Source: JAENWD01 sp963837165 (lineage in GTDB: Bacteria > Acidobacteriota > Vicinamibacteria > Vicinamibacterales > JAENWD01). Taken from it: a DNA stretch of 64,000 nt. The stretch spans positions 1,054,001 through 1,118,000 of the forward strand of contig CAWIMD010000004.1 of assembly GCA_963837165.1 (NCBI GenBank), read 5' to 3'. This document shows positions 8,512 to 18,396 of this stretch, in pieces (the first letter of the stretch is position 1; every line of letters starts with the position of its first letter). The notes under the pieces are model-generated. The model had not been told where the DNA came from. It saw only the letters and a program-made list of their open reading frames with translations, and did no database searches. The position numbers were made by a program, and so were the translations under genes.

Positions 8512-11196
8512 TCAACTCTCGCGCAGGACCTCGATGGGATCGATGCTGGCCGCCCGCCGCGCCGGGATCCAGGCCGCGACGGTGCCCACGATCACCAGGA
8601 TCAGCGCCGCGCCGGCAAGCGTCGCCGGATCGCGCGGCTCGAGGCCGAACAGCAGCTCGCCGACGTAGCGCCCGACCCACAGGCTCAGCCCCGCCCCGAT
8701 GGCGACGCCGAGACCGATGAGCAGCGCCATGCGCCCCAGTACCAGCCGCATCACCCGTCGCGCGTCGGCGCCAAGCGCCATGCGAACGCCAATCTCCGTT
8801 CGCCGCAGGCCGACCGCGTACGACGTGACGCCGTACAGACCGACGGCTGCCAGGAGCAGCGCCAGGCCCCCGAAGAAGCCGGACAGCATCGCGAGCACGC
8901 GCTCACGGATCATCCCGGCGCGCACCTGGTCCGACAGCAGCTGGAAGCGCAGCGAGACGTTGGGATCGACCTTGGTCAAGGCCGCCGTGAGGCTGCGCGT
9001 GAGGGCCGAGGGCGATCCGGTCGCCGCCTTCACGCTGATCGCCCCGAACGGCCAGTACCCCTCGTCGTCGGCCTGCTGCGCCATGGGCACGAAGACGGTG
9101 GGCTCGGCAGCGTCACGCACCGACCGGTAGGCCGTGTCCTCGACGATGCCGACGACTTCCATGGGCGGGGGCGTGCGATCGGGCCGGCCGGACTGTTGAA
9201 GCGGTTGTCCGAGCGGGTTCCTGCCCCGCATGAACTTCCTGACGAACGCCTGGTTCACGATGGCGACGTGCGGGCCGCCGGCCCGGTCGTCGGACGTGAA
9301 GTTCCGTCCCGAGACGAGGTGGACGCCGTAGGTCGCGAGCCACTCCGGCGTGATCGCGTTGATCCACGAGAGGCGCTCGCGTTCGGGCAGGGATGGCTGA
9401 TCCGGGAACTCGAACGAGTTGTTCCACCCCGCGCCACTGACGGGTGTGAGCGGGGACACGGCCGCGCTCTTCACGCCGGGCATGGCCGCCGCCGCCTCGC
9501 GAAGCCGCTCGTAGAGCTGCCCCCACTGCTCCTGCGGGACCGCGCTCGTGCTGACGTCCAGGTTCACCAGCAGCACCGGGTCCGGATCGAACCCCAGGTC
9601 CTTGCCGGCCAGCGCCGTGAACGTGCGCATGAAGAGCCCCGCGCCGACCACGAGCACGAGCGACAGCGCAATCTGCGCGACGACGAGCGGGTTGGCGAGA
9701 AAACGGCGTCCGGCACCCGCCAGGCCCCTGCCCTGCTCCTTGATCGCCTCGATGGGCGCCAGCGTCCTGGCGCGCAGGGCGGGCACGGTGCCGAACAGGA
9801 GCGCCGTGGCCACGGCGACCGCCATCGTGAATGCGAGCACGCGCCAGTCGGGCGAGAGATCGAGCCTCAGCGTGTCGGACTGGGTCGAGAGCTGCGACAC
9901 GAGCAGCCCGCTTCCCCACTGCGCAAAGGCCAGACCAAGGGCGGCCCCGGCGCCGGCGAGCAGCAGGCTCTCGGTGAGCAGTTGACGCGTCAGCCGGCCG
10001 TCCGACGCCCCGAGCGCCAGCCGCATCGTGAGCTCGTGCCGGCGGCTGTTGGCGCGCGCCATCATGAGGTTGGCGATGTTGGCGCAGGCGATGAGCAGCA
10101 CGAGCGCGACCACGGCCATGATGATGAGCAGCGGCTGCTGATACCGGCTGCGCAGGTAGCCGGGCCCCTGCGCGGCGGGCACGAAGGTGAGCCCTTCGCG
10201 CAGGTATTCCTTCAAGTGCTGTGGCGGCCAGTGTTCGGGAAGCGTCGCGTCCCTTATCTGCGGCTGCACGGCGCGCAAAGCGGCGGTGGCCCCGTCCACG
10301 GTCTGGCCGGGCTTCAGGCGCGCCGCGATCTGCAGCCACCAGGTGGAACGGCCGTCGAGCCGGTCCTCGTGCCCCTTGATGAGCAGAGGCGCGGTGCCGA
10401 GGGGCACCGCCACGTCAAACGATCGGCCGATCAGCGGGCCCATGAACCGGGCGGTCGTCACGCCAATCACGGTGAAGGGGACCCGGTTGAGGGTCAGCGT
10501 GCGACCGAGGACACCAGGATCGCCGCCGAAGTGCCGCTGCCAGAAGTCGTAACTCAGCACCGCAACCGTTGTCTCCTGGGCGCCACCACGACGATCGTTG
10601 GCCAGCGTGACCGGCCGCCCGATCGCCATCGGGACACCGATGAGCGAGAAGAAGTCGCCGCTTACGAGCAAGCCGTTCACCGGCTCGGCCTGCCCGCCCC
10701 TGGCCAGATCGAGCGACTCGTCGGCCCACGCGGCCGCGCCGTCGAACAGCTGGTGCTGCCGATCGCGGATCTGCTCCCAGATGGGATTGGTCCACGAGCC
10801 CTTGTCGAGCAGCACGAGGCGGTCCGGCTCCCGGACGGGAAGGGAACGCAGCAGGAGGCCGTTCACCAGCGTGAAGATCGCGGTGTTCGCCCCGATGCCG
10901 AGCGCGAGCGACAGCACCGCCACCAGCGTGAAGACCTTGTGGTGGGCGAGGATCCGGACGCCGTAGCGGGCGTCGGTCCACGCGTCGGTGAGCCATCGCG
11001 TGCGGCGCACGTCGCGGCAGTATTCCTTGGCCTGATCGACACCGCCGAAATTCGCGGCGGCCTTGCGGCGGGCTTCGGCATCCGCGAACCCCGCGGCCTT
11101 GTAGTCGGCGATCTGCCGGTCGAGATGGTCCCGGATCTCGGCATCGAGGTCGCGTTCGGGATCCCGGCGCCCGATAAGCCTGCGCCACAGGGTCAT
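8512..11196 (-). CDS. ADOP-type ABC transporter permease (two MacB-like domains)
   Basis: An 894-residue membrane protein. It opens with a short PadR-linked prefix domain (LIGRRDPERDLDAEIRDHLD, about residues 5-60). A first membrane segment follows (VFTLVAVLSLALGIGANTAI, about 85-110), then a periplasmic MacB-type domain, a three-helix FtsX core and a second periplasmic/FtsX repeat. The duplicated MacB_PCD-FtsX organisation defines the acidobacterial duplicated orphan permeases, which lack an adjacent ATPase, as here. ATG 11196 is chosen because it overlaps the padR stop (ATGA) and homology begins there. The substrate is unknown; relatives export peptides or lipophilic compounds. Confidence 0.92.
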   Translation of the reverse strand: MTLWRRLIGRRDPERDLDAEIRDHLDRQIADYKAAGFADAEARRKAAANFGGVDQAKEYCRDVRRTRWLTDAWTDARYGVRILAHHKVFTLVAVLSLALGIGANTAIFTLVNGLLLRSLPVREPDRLVLLDKGSWTNPIWEQIRDRQHQLFDGAAAWADESLDLARGGQAEPVNGLLVSGDFFSLIGVPMAIGRPVTLANDRRGGAQETTVAVLSYDFWQRHFGGDPGVLGRTLTLNRVPFTVIGVTTARFMGPLIGRSFDVAVPLGTAPLLIKGHEDRLDGRSTWWLQIAARLKPGQTVDGATAALRAVQPQIRDATLPEHWPPQHLKEYLREGLTFVPAAQGPGYLRSRYQQPLLIIMAVVALVLLIACANIANLMMARANSRRHELTMRLALGASDGRLTRQLLTESLLLAGAGAALGLAFAQWGSGLLVSQLSTQSDTLRLDLSPDWRVLAFTMAVAVATALLFGTVPALRARTLAPIEAIKEQGRGLAGAGRRFLANPLVVAQIALSLVLVVGAGLFMRTFTALAGKDLGFDPDPVLLVNLDVSTSAVPQEQWGQLYERLREAAAAMPGVKSAAVSPLTPVSGAGWNNSFEFPDQPSLPERERLSWINAITPEWLATYGVHLVSGRNFTSDDRAGGPHVAIVNQAFVRKFMRGRNPLGQPLQQSGRPDRTPPPMEVVGIVEDTAYRSVRDAAEPTVFVPMAQQADDEGYWPFGAISVKAATGSPSALTRSLTAALTKVDPNVSLRFQLLSDQVRAGMIRERVLAMLSGFFGGLALLLAAVGLYGVTSYAVGLRRTEIGVRMALGADARRVMRLVLGRMALLIGLGVAIGAGLSLWVGRYVGELLFGLEPRDPATLAGAALILVIVGTVAAWIPARRAASIDPIEVLRES

Positions 11197-11537
11197 GGCA
11201 GCTCTCCCTCGTTCTGTAGAATCAGGCCGACCGCCTGGGTGAGCCGCTGCCAGCTCTTTGTCTCGCTCTCGAGCTGCGCACGGCCCCGCGCGGTCAGCCG
11301 GTAGAACTTCGCCTCGCGACCGGTGTCGGAGGCCTTCCATTCAGCGGCCAGGGCGCCGCGCTTCTCCAGCCGGTGGAGCGCGGGGTAGAGCGTGCCCTGC
11401 TGGACGATGACGACGTCGCGGGAGACCTGCTGCAGGCGCTGCGCGATGGCGTAGCCGTGCATGGGACCGAGCGCGACGGTCTTGAGAATCAGGAGATCGA
11501 GCGTGCCTTGCGGGAGATCGGGCTTGGTTGGTGCCAT
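11193..11537 (-). CDS. PadR-family transcriptional regulator
   Basis: A 114-residue winged-helix regulator. It has LPQGTLDLLILKTVALGPMH at the start, a recognition region VVIVQQGTLYPALHRLEKRG, and a wing plus C-terminal helix ending EGELP. The ATG at 11537 is preferred over the GTG/ATG further up, because AAGG lies 8 nt upstream and the promoter -10 overlaps the alternative start at 11558. It overlaps the ADOP gene by 4 bp, so both are cotranscribed. The operator-like inverted repeat directly upstream suggests self-repression of the permease operon. Confidence 0.92.
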   Translation of the reverse strand: MAPTKPDLPQGTLDLLILKTVALGPMHGYAIAQRLQQVSRDVVIVQQGTLYPALHRLEKRGALAAEWKASDTGREAKFYRLTARGRAQLESETKSWQRLTQAVGLILQNEGELP

Positions 11538-11591
11538 ATACCTTGATCTTCGACACATACTACGGGAGAGATGTGTAGAAGGTCAAGGTAT
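11538..11591 (-). promoter_or_regulatory. padR-permease promoter inside a 21-bp inverted repeat (candidate PadR operator)
   Basis: Arms at 11538-11558 and 11571-11591 match at 19 of 21 positions around a 12-nt spacer. They carry ACACAT/ATGTGT ends at the centre, similar in character to the ATGT/ACAT half-sites of PadR operators. On the minus strand a -35 TTGACC (11581-11586) and -10 TAGTAT (11557-11562) are separated by 18 nt. Binding across the arms would cover the promoter. Confidence 0.7.
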
Positions 11592-11597
11592 TGGAGA

Positions 11598-11676
11598 GTG
11601 CTGGGTGCTGGGTGCTGGGTGCGAGGTGCGGTGCGGGGTGCTGGGTGCGGGGTGCGGTGCTGGGTGCGGGGTGCGG
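11598..11676 (+). repeat. GTGCTGG heptamer array
   Basis: About eleven units on a mostly 7-nt period: GTGCTGG three times, then mixed GTGCTGG, GTGCGGG and shortened GTGCG units. No gene is seen. It lies between the citrate synthase 3' end and the padR promoter. Confidence 0.75.
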
Positions 11677-11681
11677 ACCTA

Positions 11682-11752
11682 CGTAGGGCCGAACGTCAGT
11701 TCGGCCGTGCGAGACCAGGCGGGTTGGCCAAGGCCGAACTGACGTTCGGCCC
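11682..11752. repeat. CGTAG-type palindrome pair
   Basis: A perfect 21-bp inverted repeat (11686-11706 with 11732-11752, 25-nt spacer). Each arm is itself a hairpin: GGCCGAAC, loop GTCA, GTTCGGCC. The left arm is preceded by CGTAG. The same hairpin occurs singly at 30004-30028, and a stem-swapped version occurs at 14401. It may also serve as the citrate synthase terminator. Confidence 0.75.
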
Positions 11753-11770
11753 AACGACAGCCTGTGACAG

Positions 11771-12904
11771 CTACCGCTGGTCGAGCGGCACCCAGCGTTG
11801 GGGCACGGTGGGTCCGGTGTACTCGGCGCGCGGGCGGATGAGGCGGTTGTTGGCGTACTGCTCGAGGATGTGCGCGGTCCAGCCCGAGGTGCGGCTCACG
11901 GCGAAGATCGGGGTGTAGAGCGCGACGGGGATGCCGAGCGCGTAGTACATCGACGCGGAGTAGAAATCCACGTTCGCGTTCAGCGTCTTCTCGGCCTTCA
12001 CGATCGACTCGATCCGCTCCGACATCTCGACCCACTGCGGCTGTCCCGATCGCTTGCCGAGGTCCTTCGAAAGCTGGCGCAGGTGCACGGCGCGCGGGTC
12101 CATCGTGTGGTACACGCGGTGGCCGAAACCGGGGATCTTCTCCTTCTTCGCCAGCTTGCCCCGGATCGTCGCCTCGACGCGATCGGGCGACGCGTCGGCG
12201 CCCAGCTCCAGCAGCATGCGCATCACGTCCGCGTTGGCGCCGCCATGCAGCGGCCCCTTCAGCGCGCAGATGCCCGCGACGACGGCCGAGTGGATGTCGG
12301 TGAGCGTGGCCGCGGCCACGCGGGCCGCAAACGTGGACGCGTTCAGCTCGTGGTCCGCGTGCAGGACGAGCGCACAGTCGAACGCCCGGACCGCGAGCGC
12401 GTCCGGGCGGCGTCCCGTCAGCGTGTAGAGGAAGTTCGCCGCGAACCCGAGCGCCGGATCGGGGTCGATGGGCGACTGGTTCTGCTCGACGCGGCCGATG
12501 GCGGCGACGAGGCTCCCGATCTGCGCCGTGAGACGCACGGCCTTCCGGTAGCTCGCCGCGGCGGAGTTGTCCGCGGCGTCGCGGTCGTACAGGCCGAGCG
12601 CCGAGGCCAGCGTCCGCAGCGTGTCCATCGCGTTGCCCGCCGGCAGCTGGCGCATCAGGCGCGTGATGCCATCCGGCAGCGCGCGGCCGGCCGCCAGCTC
12701 GGACTGGACCTGCCCCAGCTCCGCGCGCGTCGGCAGGTGCCCGTGCCAGAGCAGGAAGCAGACCTCCTCGAACGTGGCGTTGGACGCCAGGTCGTGGATG
12801 TCGTAGCCCCGATAGGCCAGGATTCCGCGATCCCCGTCGATGAAGCAGATCGCCGAGGACGTGGCGACGACGTCCTCGAGGCCGGTCTTGGCTGCGGATG
12901 TCAC
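11771..12904 (-). CDS. gltA: Citrate synthase (short, methylcitrate-synthase-like type)
   Basis: This enzyme condenses acetyl-CoA with oxaloacetate to form citrate, entering the TCA cycle. The 377-residue protein lacks the long N-terminal domain of the NADH-regulated hexameric type. Active-site motifs are present: LVLHADHELNASTF, the GPLHGGAN His, PGFGHRVYHTMDPR, and the catalytic Asp in NVDFYSASMYYALGIP. Short citrate synthases and 2-methylcitrate synthases are hard to separate by sequence. No prp genes lie nearby, so citrate synthase is preferred. It is monocistronic, bounded by repeats on both sides. Confidence 0.9.
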   Translation of the reverse strand: MTSAAKTGLEDVVATSSAICFIDGDRGILAYRGYDIHDLASNATFEEVCFLLWHGHLPTRAELGQVQSELAAGRALPDGITRLMRQLPAGNAMDTLRTLASALGLYDRDAADNSAAASYRKAVRLTAQIGSLVAAIGRVEQNQSPIDPDPALGFAANFLYTLTGRRPDALAVRAFDCALVLHADHELNASTFAARVAAATLTDIHSAVVAGICALKGPLHGGANADVMRMLLELGADASPDRVEATIRGKLAKKEKIPGFGHRVYHTMDPRAVHLRQLSKDLGKRSGQPQWVEMSERIESIVKAEKTLNANVDFYSASMYYALGIPVALYTPIFAVSRTSGWTAHILEQYANNRLIRPRAEYTGPTVPQRWVPLDQR

Positions 12905-12917
12905 GGGACGATCATAC

Positions 12918-13001
12918 CAGTGCAGAGTGCGGACTGCGGAGTGCGGAATGAATGCGGATTGCGGAGTTCATTCCGCACGCCGCACTCCGCATTCCGCACT
13001 G
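12918..13001. repeat. TGCGGA heptamer array with inverted arms
   Basis: Left arm 12918-12951 and right arm 12968-13001 match at 30 of 34 positions in inverted orientation. Each is built from 7-nt units of the form RNTGCGG. The 16-nt centre is also made of these units. The TCA at 12968 is the stop codon (on the minus strand) of the small Cys-rich gene. The same word family forms the array at 24468-24558. Confidence 0.8.
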
Positions 13002-13183
13002 TTCTCGTACCCGGCGCAAATCACGACGGGCAGGGTCGGATAGCGGGCGTAGCGGGGATCGGTGTCGCTGAGGCCGCAGCGGTAGAAGCGCAGGCCGCGG
13101 TCCGACTCGAGGATGCGGGCGTGGCGGCACGTGGCGCACAGACCCGCGGGCACGGAAGGGGGCGGATCGGAGGTCGTCAGCAC
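12968..13183 (-). CDS. Small four-cysteine protein, putative zinc ribbon
   Basis: About 71 residues. The conserved-looking core LCATCRHARI, then FYRCGLSDTDPRYARYP, then LPVVICAGYE has four cysteines spaced like a metal site. The function is not known to me. The start is uncertain: GTG at 13183 overlaps the end of the aminotransferase gene and suggests coupling, and another GTG lies at 13204. The last eleven residues after GYE and the stop codon are encoded by the TGCGGA array, so the ancestral protein probably ended earlier. Confidence 0.6.
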   Translation of the reverse strand: MLTTSDPPPSVPAGLCATCRHARILESDRGLRFYRCGLSDTDPRYARYPTLPVVICAGYENSAECGVRRAE

Positions 13184-14385
13184 TCCCTCGGGCCGTCGAG
13201 CCACGGCGGGGCGGCAAGCGGCGCGAGCGAAGCGGTCGGAACCGGCTGCGCCAGCACCTCGCCGAACACGCCGACCGCGCGGCGCATCTCGTCCATGGTG
13301 CCGATGGTGACGCGCGCGTAGGTGAGCAGCGGCGGGAACGGGCGCGCCACGCCGATGCCACGCTGCCGGCAGGCCTGCTGGAACACCCGGATGTCGCGCC
13401 GGACGTTCACCATCAGGAAATTCGCCTGCGAGGCCACCGGCGGATAGCCCGCGTCGGTGAGCGCCCGGACCGTGAACGCCTTCGCCTCCTGGTTGAGCCG
13501 ATGCTGCTCGGCCGGCCGCGCCCGATCCTCGAGCGCCGCCAGGGCCGCCGTCGTGCTGAGGCAGCCGAGCCTGAGGTCGTCCAGGTGCACGCTCATCGCG
13601 CGCAGGGTGTCGGGCTGCCCGATGGCGTAGCCGACGCGCATGCCGGCCAGACCGTAGATCTTCGAGAACGTCCGGGCGACGATCACGCGCGGGTTCGCGA
13701 GCGCCAGCGGGATCGCGGTGCGGTAGTCCGCGCGGTCCACGTACTCGTGATACGCCTCGTCGATCAGGATCGTCGCACGCGGCTCCCGGGCCAGCACGTC
13801 GGTGACGAACCGCTCGATGGCATCGCCGCCGTGCAGCGTGCCGGTGGGATTGTTGGGGTTGCAGACGTACACCAGGCCGGCGCCGGCAGCCGAGGCGACC
13901 ATCTGCGGCAGATCCAGCGCCAGATCGGCGGTGACGGGCACGTCCACCACCGGGTGCCCCAGGCGCCGCGCGCGGTCACCCGCCAGTTCGAAGGTCGGCG
14001 CCGCGGTGACCAGCCCCCGATCGGGCGCGGTGAACGCGAGGACGGCGGCGTCGAGGATCTCGCTCGAGCCGCAGCCGAGGATCATCTGCTCCGGCGAGAC
14101 GCTCCGCGCCTGGGCGATGGCCGCGGTCAGTCGATGGGTGGCCTCGAACGGGTAGCGGTTGACGACACCGAAGGCCGACTGCACGGCCTCGAGCACGCGG
14201 CTGCCCGGGCCGTAGGAATTCTCGTTGGCGCTGAGGCGGACGAGCCCGTCGGCGGGGACCGACGGCGGATGGGACGCCGCGACGGGCGCGCGCATCGCGG
14301 CCGATTTCGGGGCGCACGCCCCGGCGGCTGCCGCGAGCCCGTTCGCGCCGACCAGTTGCAGGAAGGATCGCCTGGACGTCGCCAT
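13177..14385 (-). CDS. Tat-exported PLP-dependent aminotransferase, HisC-like
   Basis: A 402-residue fold-type I aminotransferase related to histidinol-phosphate aminotransferase. The PLP-binding Lys lies in ARTFSKIYGLAGMRVGY. The NPNNPTGT motif and ILIDEAYHEY (cofactor Asp and Tyr) are intact. The N-terminus is unlike cytoplasmic HisC: SRRSFLQLVGANGLAAAAGA followed by a Cys is a twin-arginine signal, so the enzyme is probably folded in the cytoplasm and exported, possibly as a lipoprotein. There are no his genes nearby, so a role in histidine synthesis is unlikely; the periplasmic substrate is unknown. Confidence 0.85.
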   Translation of the reverse strand: MATSRRSFLQLVGANGLAAAAGACAPKSAAMRAPVAASHPPSVPADGLVRLSANENSYGPGSRVLEAVQSAFGVVNRYPFEATHRLTAAIAQARSVSPEQMILGCGSSEILDAAVLAFTAPDRGLVTAAPTFELAGDRARRLGHPVVDVPVTADLALDLPQMVASAAGAGLVYVCNPNNPTGTLHGGDAIERFVTDVLAREPRATILIDEAYHEYVDRADYRTAIPLALANPRVIVARTFSKIYGLAGMRVGYAIGQPDTLRAMSVHLDDLRLGCLSTTAALAALEDRARPAEQHRLNQEAKAFTVRALTDAGYPPVASQANFLMVNVRRDIRVFQQACRQRGIGVARPFPPLLTYARVTIGTMDEMRRAVGVFGEVLAQPVPTASLAPLAAPPWLDGPREC

Positions 14386-14400
14386 GCCACAGCCTCCTGG

Positions 14401-14458
14401 CGTAGCGCGGGCGTCAGCCCGCGCGCACGCGCCTGCGGCCCTGAAGGGCCGCGCTACA
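14401..14458. repeat. CGTAG-type palindrome pair, GC-stem variant
   Basis: Two hairpins face each other: CGTAG then GCGCGGGC-type stem around a GTCA loop (14401-14424), and, on the other strand, GTAG then CGCGGCCC-type stem around a TTCA loop (14435-14457). The architecture is the same as at 11682-11752 and 30004-30028 but the stem sequence is different. It lies between two minus-strand genes. Confidence 0.7.
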
Positions 14459-14472
14459 CATATGTGACACGG

Positions 14473-15972
<1,500 letters not shown>

Positions 15973-16014
15973 CGGACGGAGCTAGGCGGCTCGCACAAGG
16001 CCCAATCGAACGAT

Positions 16015-16020
16015 TATACT
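16015..16020 (+). promoter_or_regulatory. Candidate -10 box upstream of larB
   Basis: TATACT in the 100-bp divergent gap between the glycosyltransferase and larB. A -35 with correct spacing matches poorly (CGCACA at 15992), so this is only a weak promoter call. Confidence 0.4.
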
Positions 16021-16072
16021 TTTGAGGCCCGTAAAGTCAAAGAATGCAAGGATCTTCAGCAGGTCCGCCCAC

Positions 16073-16834
16073 ATGAACTCAACCGAGATCCGCGCGCTGC
16101 TCGAGCAGCTCACGCGGGGCGAGCTGAGCCTCGATGCCACCGTCGTCGAGCTGGCGACCCGGTACCGGACACATCCCCTCGAGGACCTCGGCTTCGCGCG
16201 TGTCGACCATCACCGGGCGTCGCGGCAGGGCTTCCCGGAGGTCGTGCTCGGGCTGGGCAAGACGCCGGCGCAGGTCGCAGCCATTGCGGCCCGCATCGTC
16301 GCGCGCGGCCACTCCCTGCTGGTGACGCGCGCCGACCGCGTCATGTTCGACGCGGTGCAGGCCGAGGTGCCCGGCGCGACCTACCACGAGCTGGCGCGCG
16401 CGGTGACCCTGTCGCAGGGCGAGATCGCGCCAGGCGGCGGCGGTGTGCTCGTCGCCGCGGCCGGCACGTCCGACCTGCCCGTCGCCGAAGAGGCAGCCGT
16501 CACCGCCGAGGTGATGGGCAACACCGTGGACCGGCTGTACGACGTCGGCGTCGCGGGGCTGCACCGGCTGCTCCGCGAGCACGAGCGGCTCGCCGCCGCC
16601 CGCGTCATCGTGGTCGTCGCCGGCATGGAGGGCGCCCTGCCGAGCGTCGTGGCCGGCCTGGTGGGCGTGCCCGTGATCGCGGTGCCGACCAGCATCGGCT
16701 ACGGCGCGAGCTTCGGCGGGCTGGCCGCGCTGCTCGGGATGCTGAACAGCTGCGCGAACGGGGTGTCGGTGGTGAACATCGACAACGGCTTCGGCGGCGG
16801 CTGCATTGCGAGCCTCATCAACCACCTGCCGTAA
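16073..16834 (+). CDS. larB: LarB, nickel-pincer cofactor carboxylase/hydrolase
   Basis: LarB carboxylates nicotinic acid adenine dinucleotide and hydrolyses it, the first step of nickel-pincer nucleotide cofactor synthesis for lactate racemase-type enzymes. The 253-residue product has the PurE-like domain with GVLVAAAGTSDLPVAEEA, the ASFGGLAALLGMLNSCANG motif, and the conserved C-terminal NIDNGFGGG. The ATG at 16073 is chosen by homology (MNSTEIRALLEQL). LarC, LarE and the racemase are not in the window. It is followed 17 bp later by an RNase gene, apparently in one transcript. Confidence 0.9.
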   Translation: MNSTEIRALLEQLTRGELSLDATVVELATRYRTHPLEDLGFARVDHHRASRQGFPEVVLGLGKTPAQVAAIAARIVARGHSLLVTRADRVMFDAVQAEVPGATYHELARAVTLSQGEIAPGGGGVLVAAAGTSDLPVAEEAAVTAEVMGNTVDRLYDVGVAGLHRLLREHERLAAARVIVVVAGMEGALPSVVAGLVGVPVIAVPTSIGYGASFGGLAALLGMLNSCANGVSVVNIDNGFGGGCIASLINHLP

Positions 16835-16851
16835 CGCCACACGCCGATCCC

Positions 16852-18294
16852 ATGAGTCATCGACAGCTGCTGGAAGCGATTGCCCGGCGCGCCATGGAGC
16901 GATACGGGCTGGAGCCCGACTTCCCGCCCGACGCGCTGGCCGAGTCGTCCGAATCCAGACCGGCGGAAACCGAGGGACTGCGGGATCTCACGAACCTGCC
17001 GTGGTCATCCATCGACAACGACGAGTCGCGGGACCTCGATCAGCTCGAGGTGTGCGAGCCGGACGCGAACGGACGTTCGAGGATCCTCGTGGCCATTGCC
17101 GACGTGGACGTGCTCGTGCGGCGCGACGGCGCGGTGGACCGCCACGCCCGCGCGAACACCACGACCGTGTACACCACCGCGCGCATCTTCCCGATGCTGC
17201 CCGAGGTGCTGTCCACGAATCGCACGTCGCTGCTGCCGTCGGTCGACCGTCCCGCCCTCGTGATTGCACTCGAGGTCGGCGCGGACGGAGACGTGACGGG
17301 CTCCGACGTGTTCCGTGCCATGGTGCGCAATCGCGCGAAGCTGGCCTACGGCGACGTGAGCGCGTGGCTCGATGGCCGGGCGGCCCCGCCGCATGCGTTG
17401 AGCGCGGTCGCCGGCCTCGATCGCCAGGTGCGGGAGCAGGATCGGATTGCGGCCGCCCTGCGCCGTCAACGGCAGGCGCGTGGCGCGCTGGACTTCGACC
17501 GCACCGAGCTGAAGCCGGTGTTTGCGGACGACCGCGTGAGCCGCCTCGACGAGGAGCGGCCCGGGCGCGCGCGGGATCTGGTCGAGGACCTGATGATCGC
17601 CGCCAATGGCGCGACGTCGCGCTATCTCGGCGAACGCGGCCTGCCGTCGCTCCGGCGCGTGGTCCGCACGCCGCAGCGCTGGCCGCGGATCGTCCGCGTG
17701 GCGGCGGAGCGCGGCACGGCGCTGCCCGGCGAGCCCGATGCGGCGGCGCTCGAGGCGTTCCTCGCGACCGAGCGGCAACGCGCGCCGGACACGTTCGACG
17801 AGCTCTCGCTGAGCATCATCAAACTGCTCGGGCGCGGCGAATACGCCGTGGGCACGGCGGGGTCCGGCGGGGGCCATTTCGCCCTGGCCGTCACCAGCTA
17901 CACGCACTCGACCGCCCCGAACCGGCGGTACCCGGACCTGGTGATGCAACGCCTGCTGAAGGCCGCCGGCGCCGACGATCCGCCGCCTTACACCGCCGAC
18001 GAGCTCACCGCCCTCGCCAGCCACTGCACTGCCCAGGAGGATGCGGCCAACAAGGTCGAACGGCTGGTGCGGAAGGCGGCCGCCGCCCTCTGGCTGTCAT
18101 CCCGGATCGGCGAGGAGTTCGATGCGGTCGTCACCGGAGCCTCGGCCAAGGGCACCTGGGTGCGGGTCCGCCAGCCCACGGTCGAGGGCAAGCTGGAGCG
18201 GGGTTTCGAGGGCCTGGACGTGGGCGATCGCGTCCGGGTACGGCTGATTTCAACCAGCCCGGAGCGGGGGTTCATCGACTTCGCCAGGGCTTGA
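16852..18294 (+). CDS. RNase II/R-type exoribonuclease (short RNB protein)
   Basis: A 480-residue RNB-domain enzyme predicted to degrade RNA 3' to 5'. The acidic catalytic cluster is SSIDNDESRDLDQLEV (Asp55, Asp57, Asp61, Asp63). The later RNB elements HFALAVTSYTHSTAPNRRYPDLVMQRLL are intact. It lacks the N-terminal cold-shock domains of RNase R and has only a short, S1-like C-terminus (ASAKGTWVRVRQPTVEGKL), so it belongs to the compact RNB group. ATG 16852 is the only sensible start. Its stop codon overlaps the mutS2 promoter. Confidence 0.88.
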   Translation: MSHRQLLEAIARRAMERYGLEPDFPPDALAESSESRPAETEGLRDLTNLPWSSIDNDESRDLDQLEVCEPDANGRSRILVAIADVDVLVRRDGAVDRHARANTTTVYTTARIFPMLPEVLSTNRTSLLPSVDRPALVIALEVGADGDVTGSDVFRAMVRNRAKLAYGDVSAWLDGRAAPPHALSAVAGLDRQVREQDRIAAALRRQRQARGALDFDRTELKPVFADDRVSRLDEERPGRARDLVEDLMIAANGATSRYLGERGLPSLRRVVRTPQRWPRIVRVAAERGTALPGEPDAAALEAFLATERQRAPDTFDELSLSIIKLLGRGEYAVGTAGSGGGHFALAVTSYTHSTAPNRRYPDLVMQRLLKAAGADDPPPYTADELTALASHCTAQEDAANKVERLVRKAAAALWLSSRIGEEFDAVVTGASAKGTWVRVRQPTVEGKLERGFEGLDVGDRVRVRLISTSPERGFIDFARA

Positions 18295-18319
18295 CGGATC
18301 GGGCTGCCTTTCCTATACT
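18291..18319 (+). promoter_or_regulatory. Sigma-70 promoter for mutS2
   Basis: TTGACG (18291-18296), 17-nt spacer, TATACT (18314-18319). Only two positions differ from consensus. The -35 box includes the stop codon of the upstream RNase gene. It would drive mutS2-dnaG and possibly rpoD. Confidence 0.75.
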
Positions 18320-18396
18320 TAGAGGTTGCCTCTTGGGGCCAGTGCAGGCGGCCTTCGGCCGGCTTGCCCACCCCTTCCCATCGACACCGATCCCGC

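Noticed and set aside
11598..13001. Possible CRISPR arrays
   Set aside because: The repeated units are only about 7 nt, contiguous and variable, with no spacers of 25-40 nt and no cas genes.
16073..16834. PurE-type AIR carboxylase
   Set aside because: The C-terminal PurE-like domain is shared, but the long N-terminal part and NIDNGFGGG ending are those of LarB.
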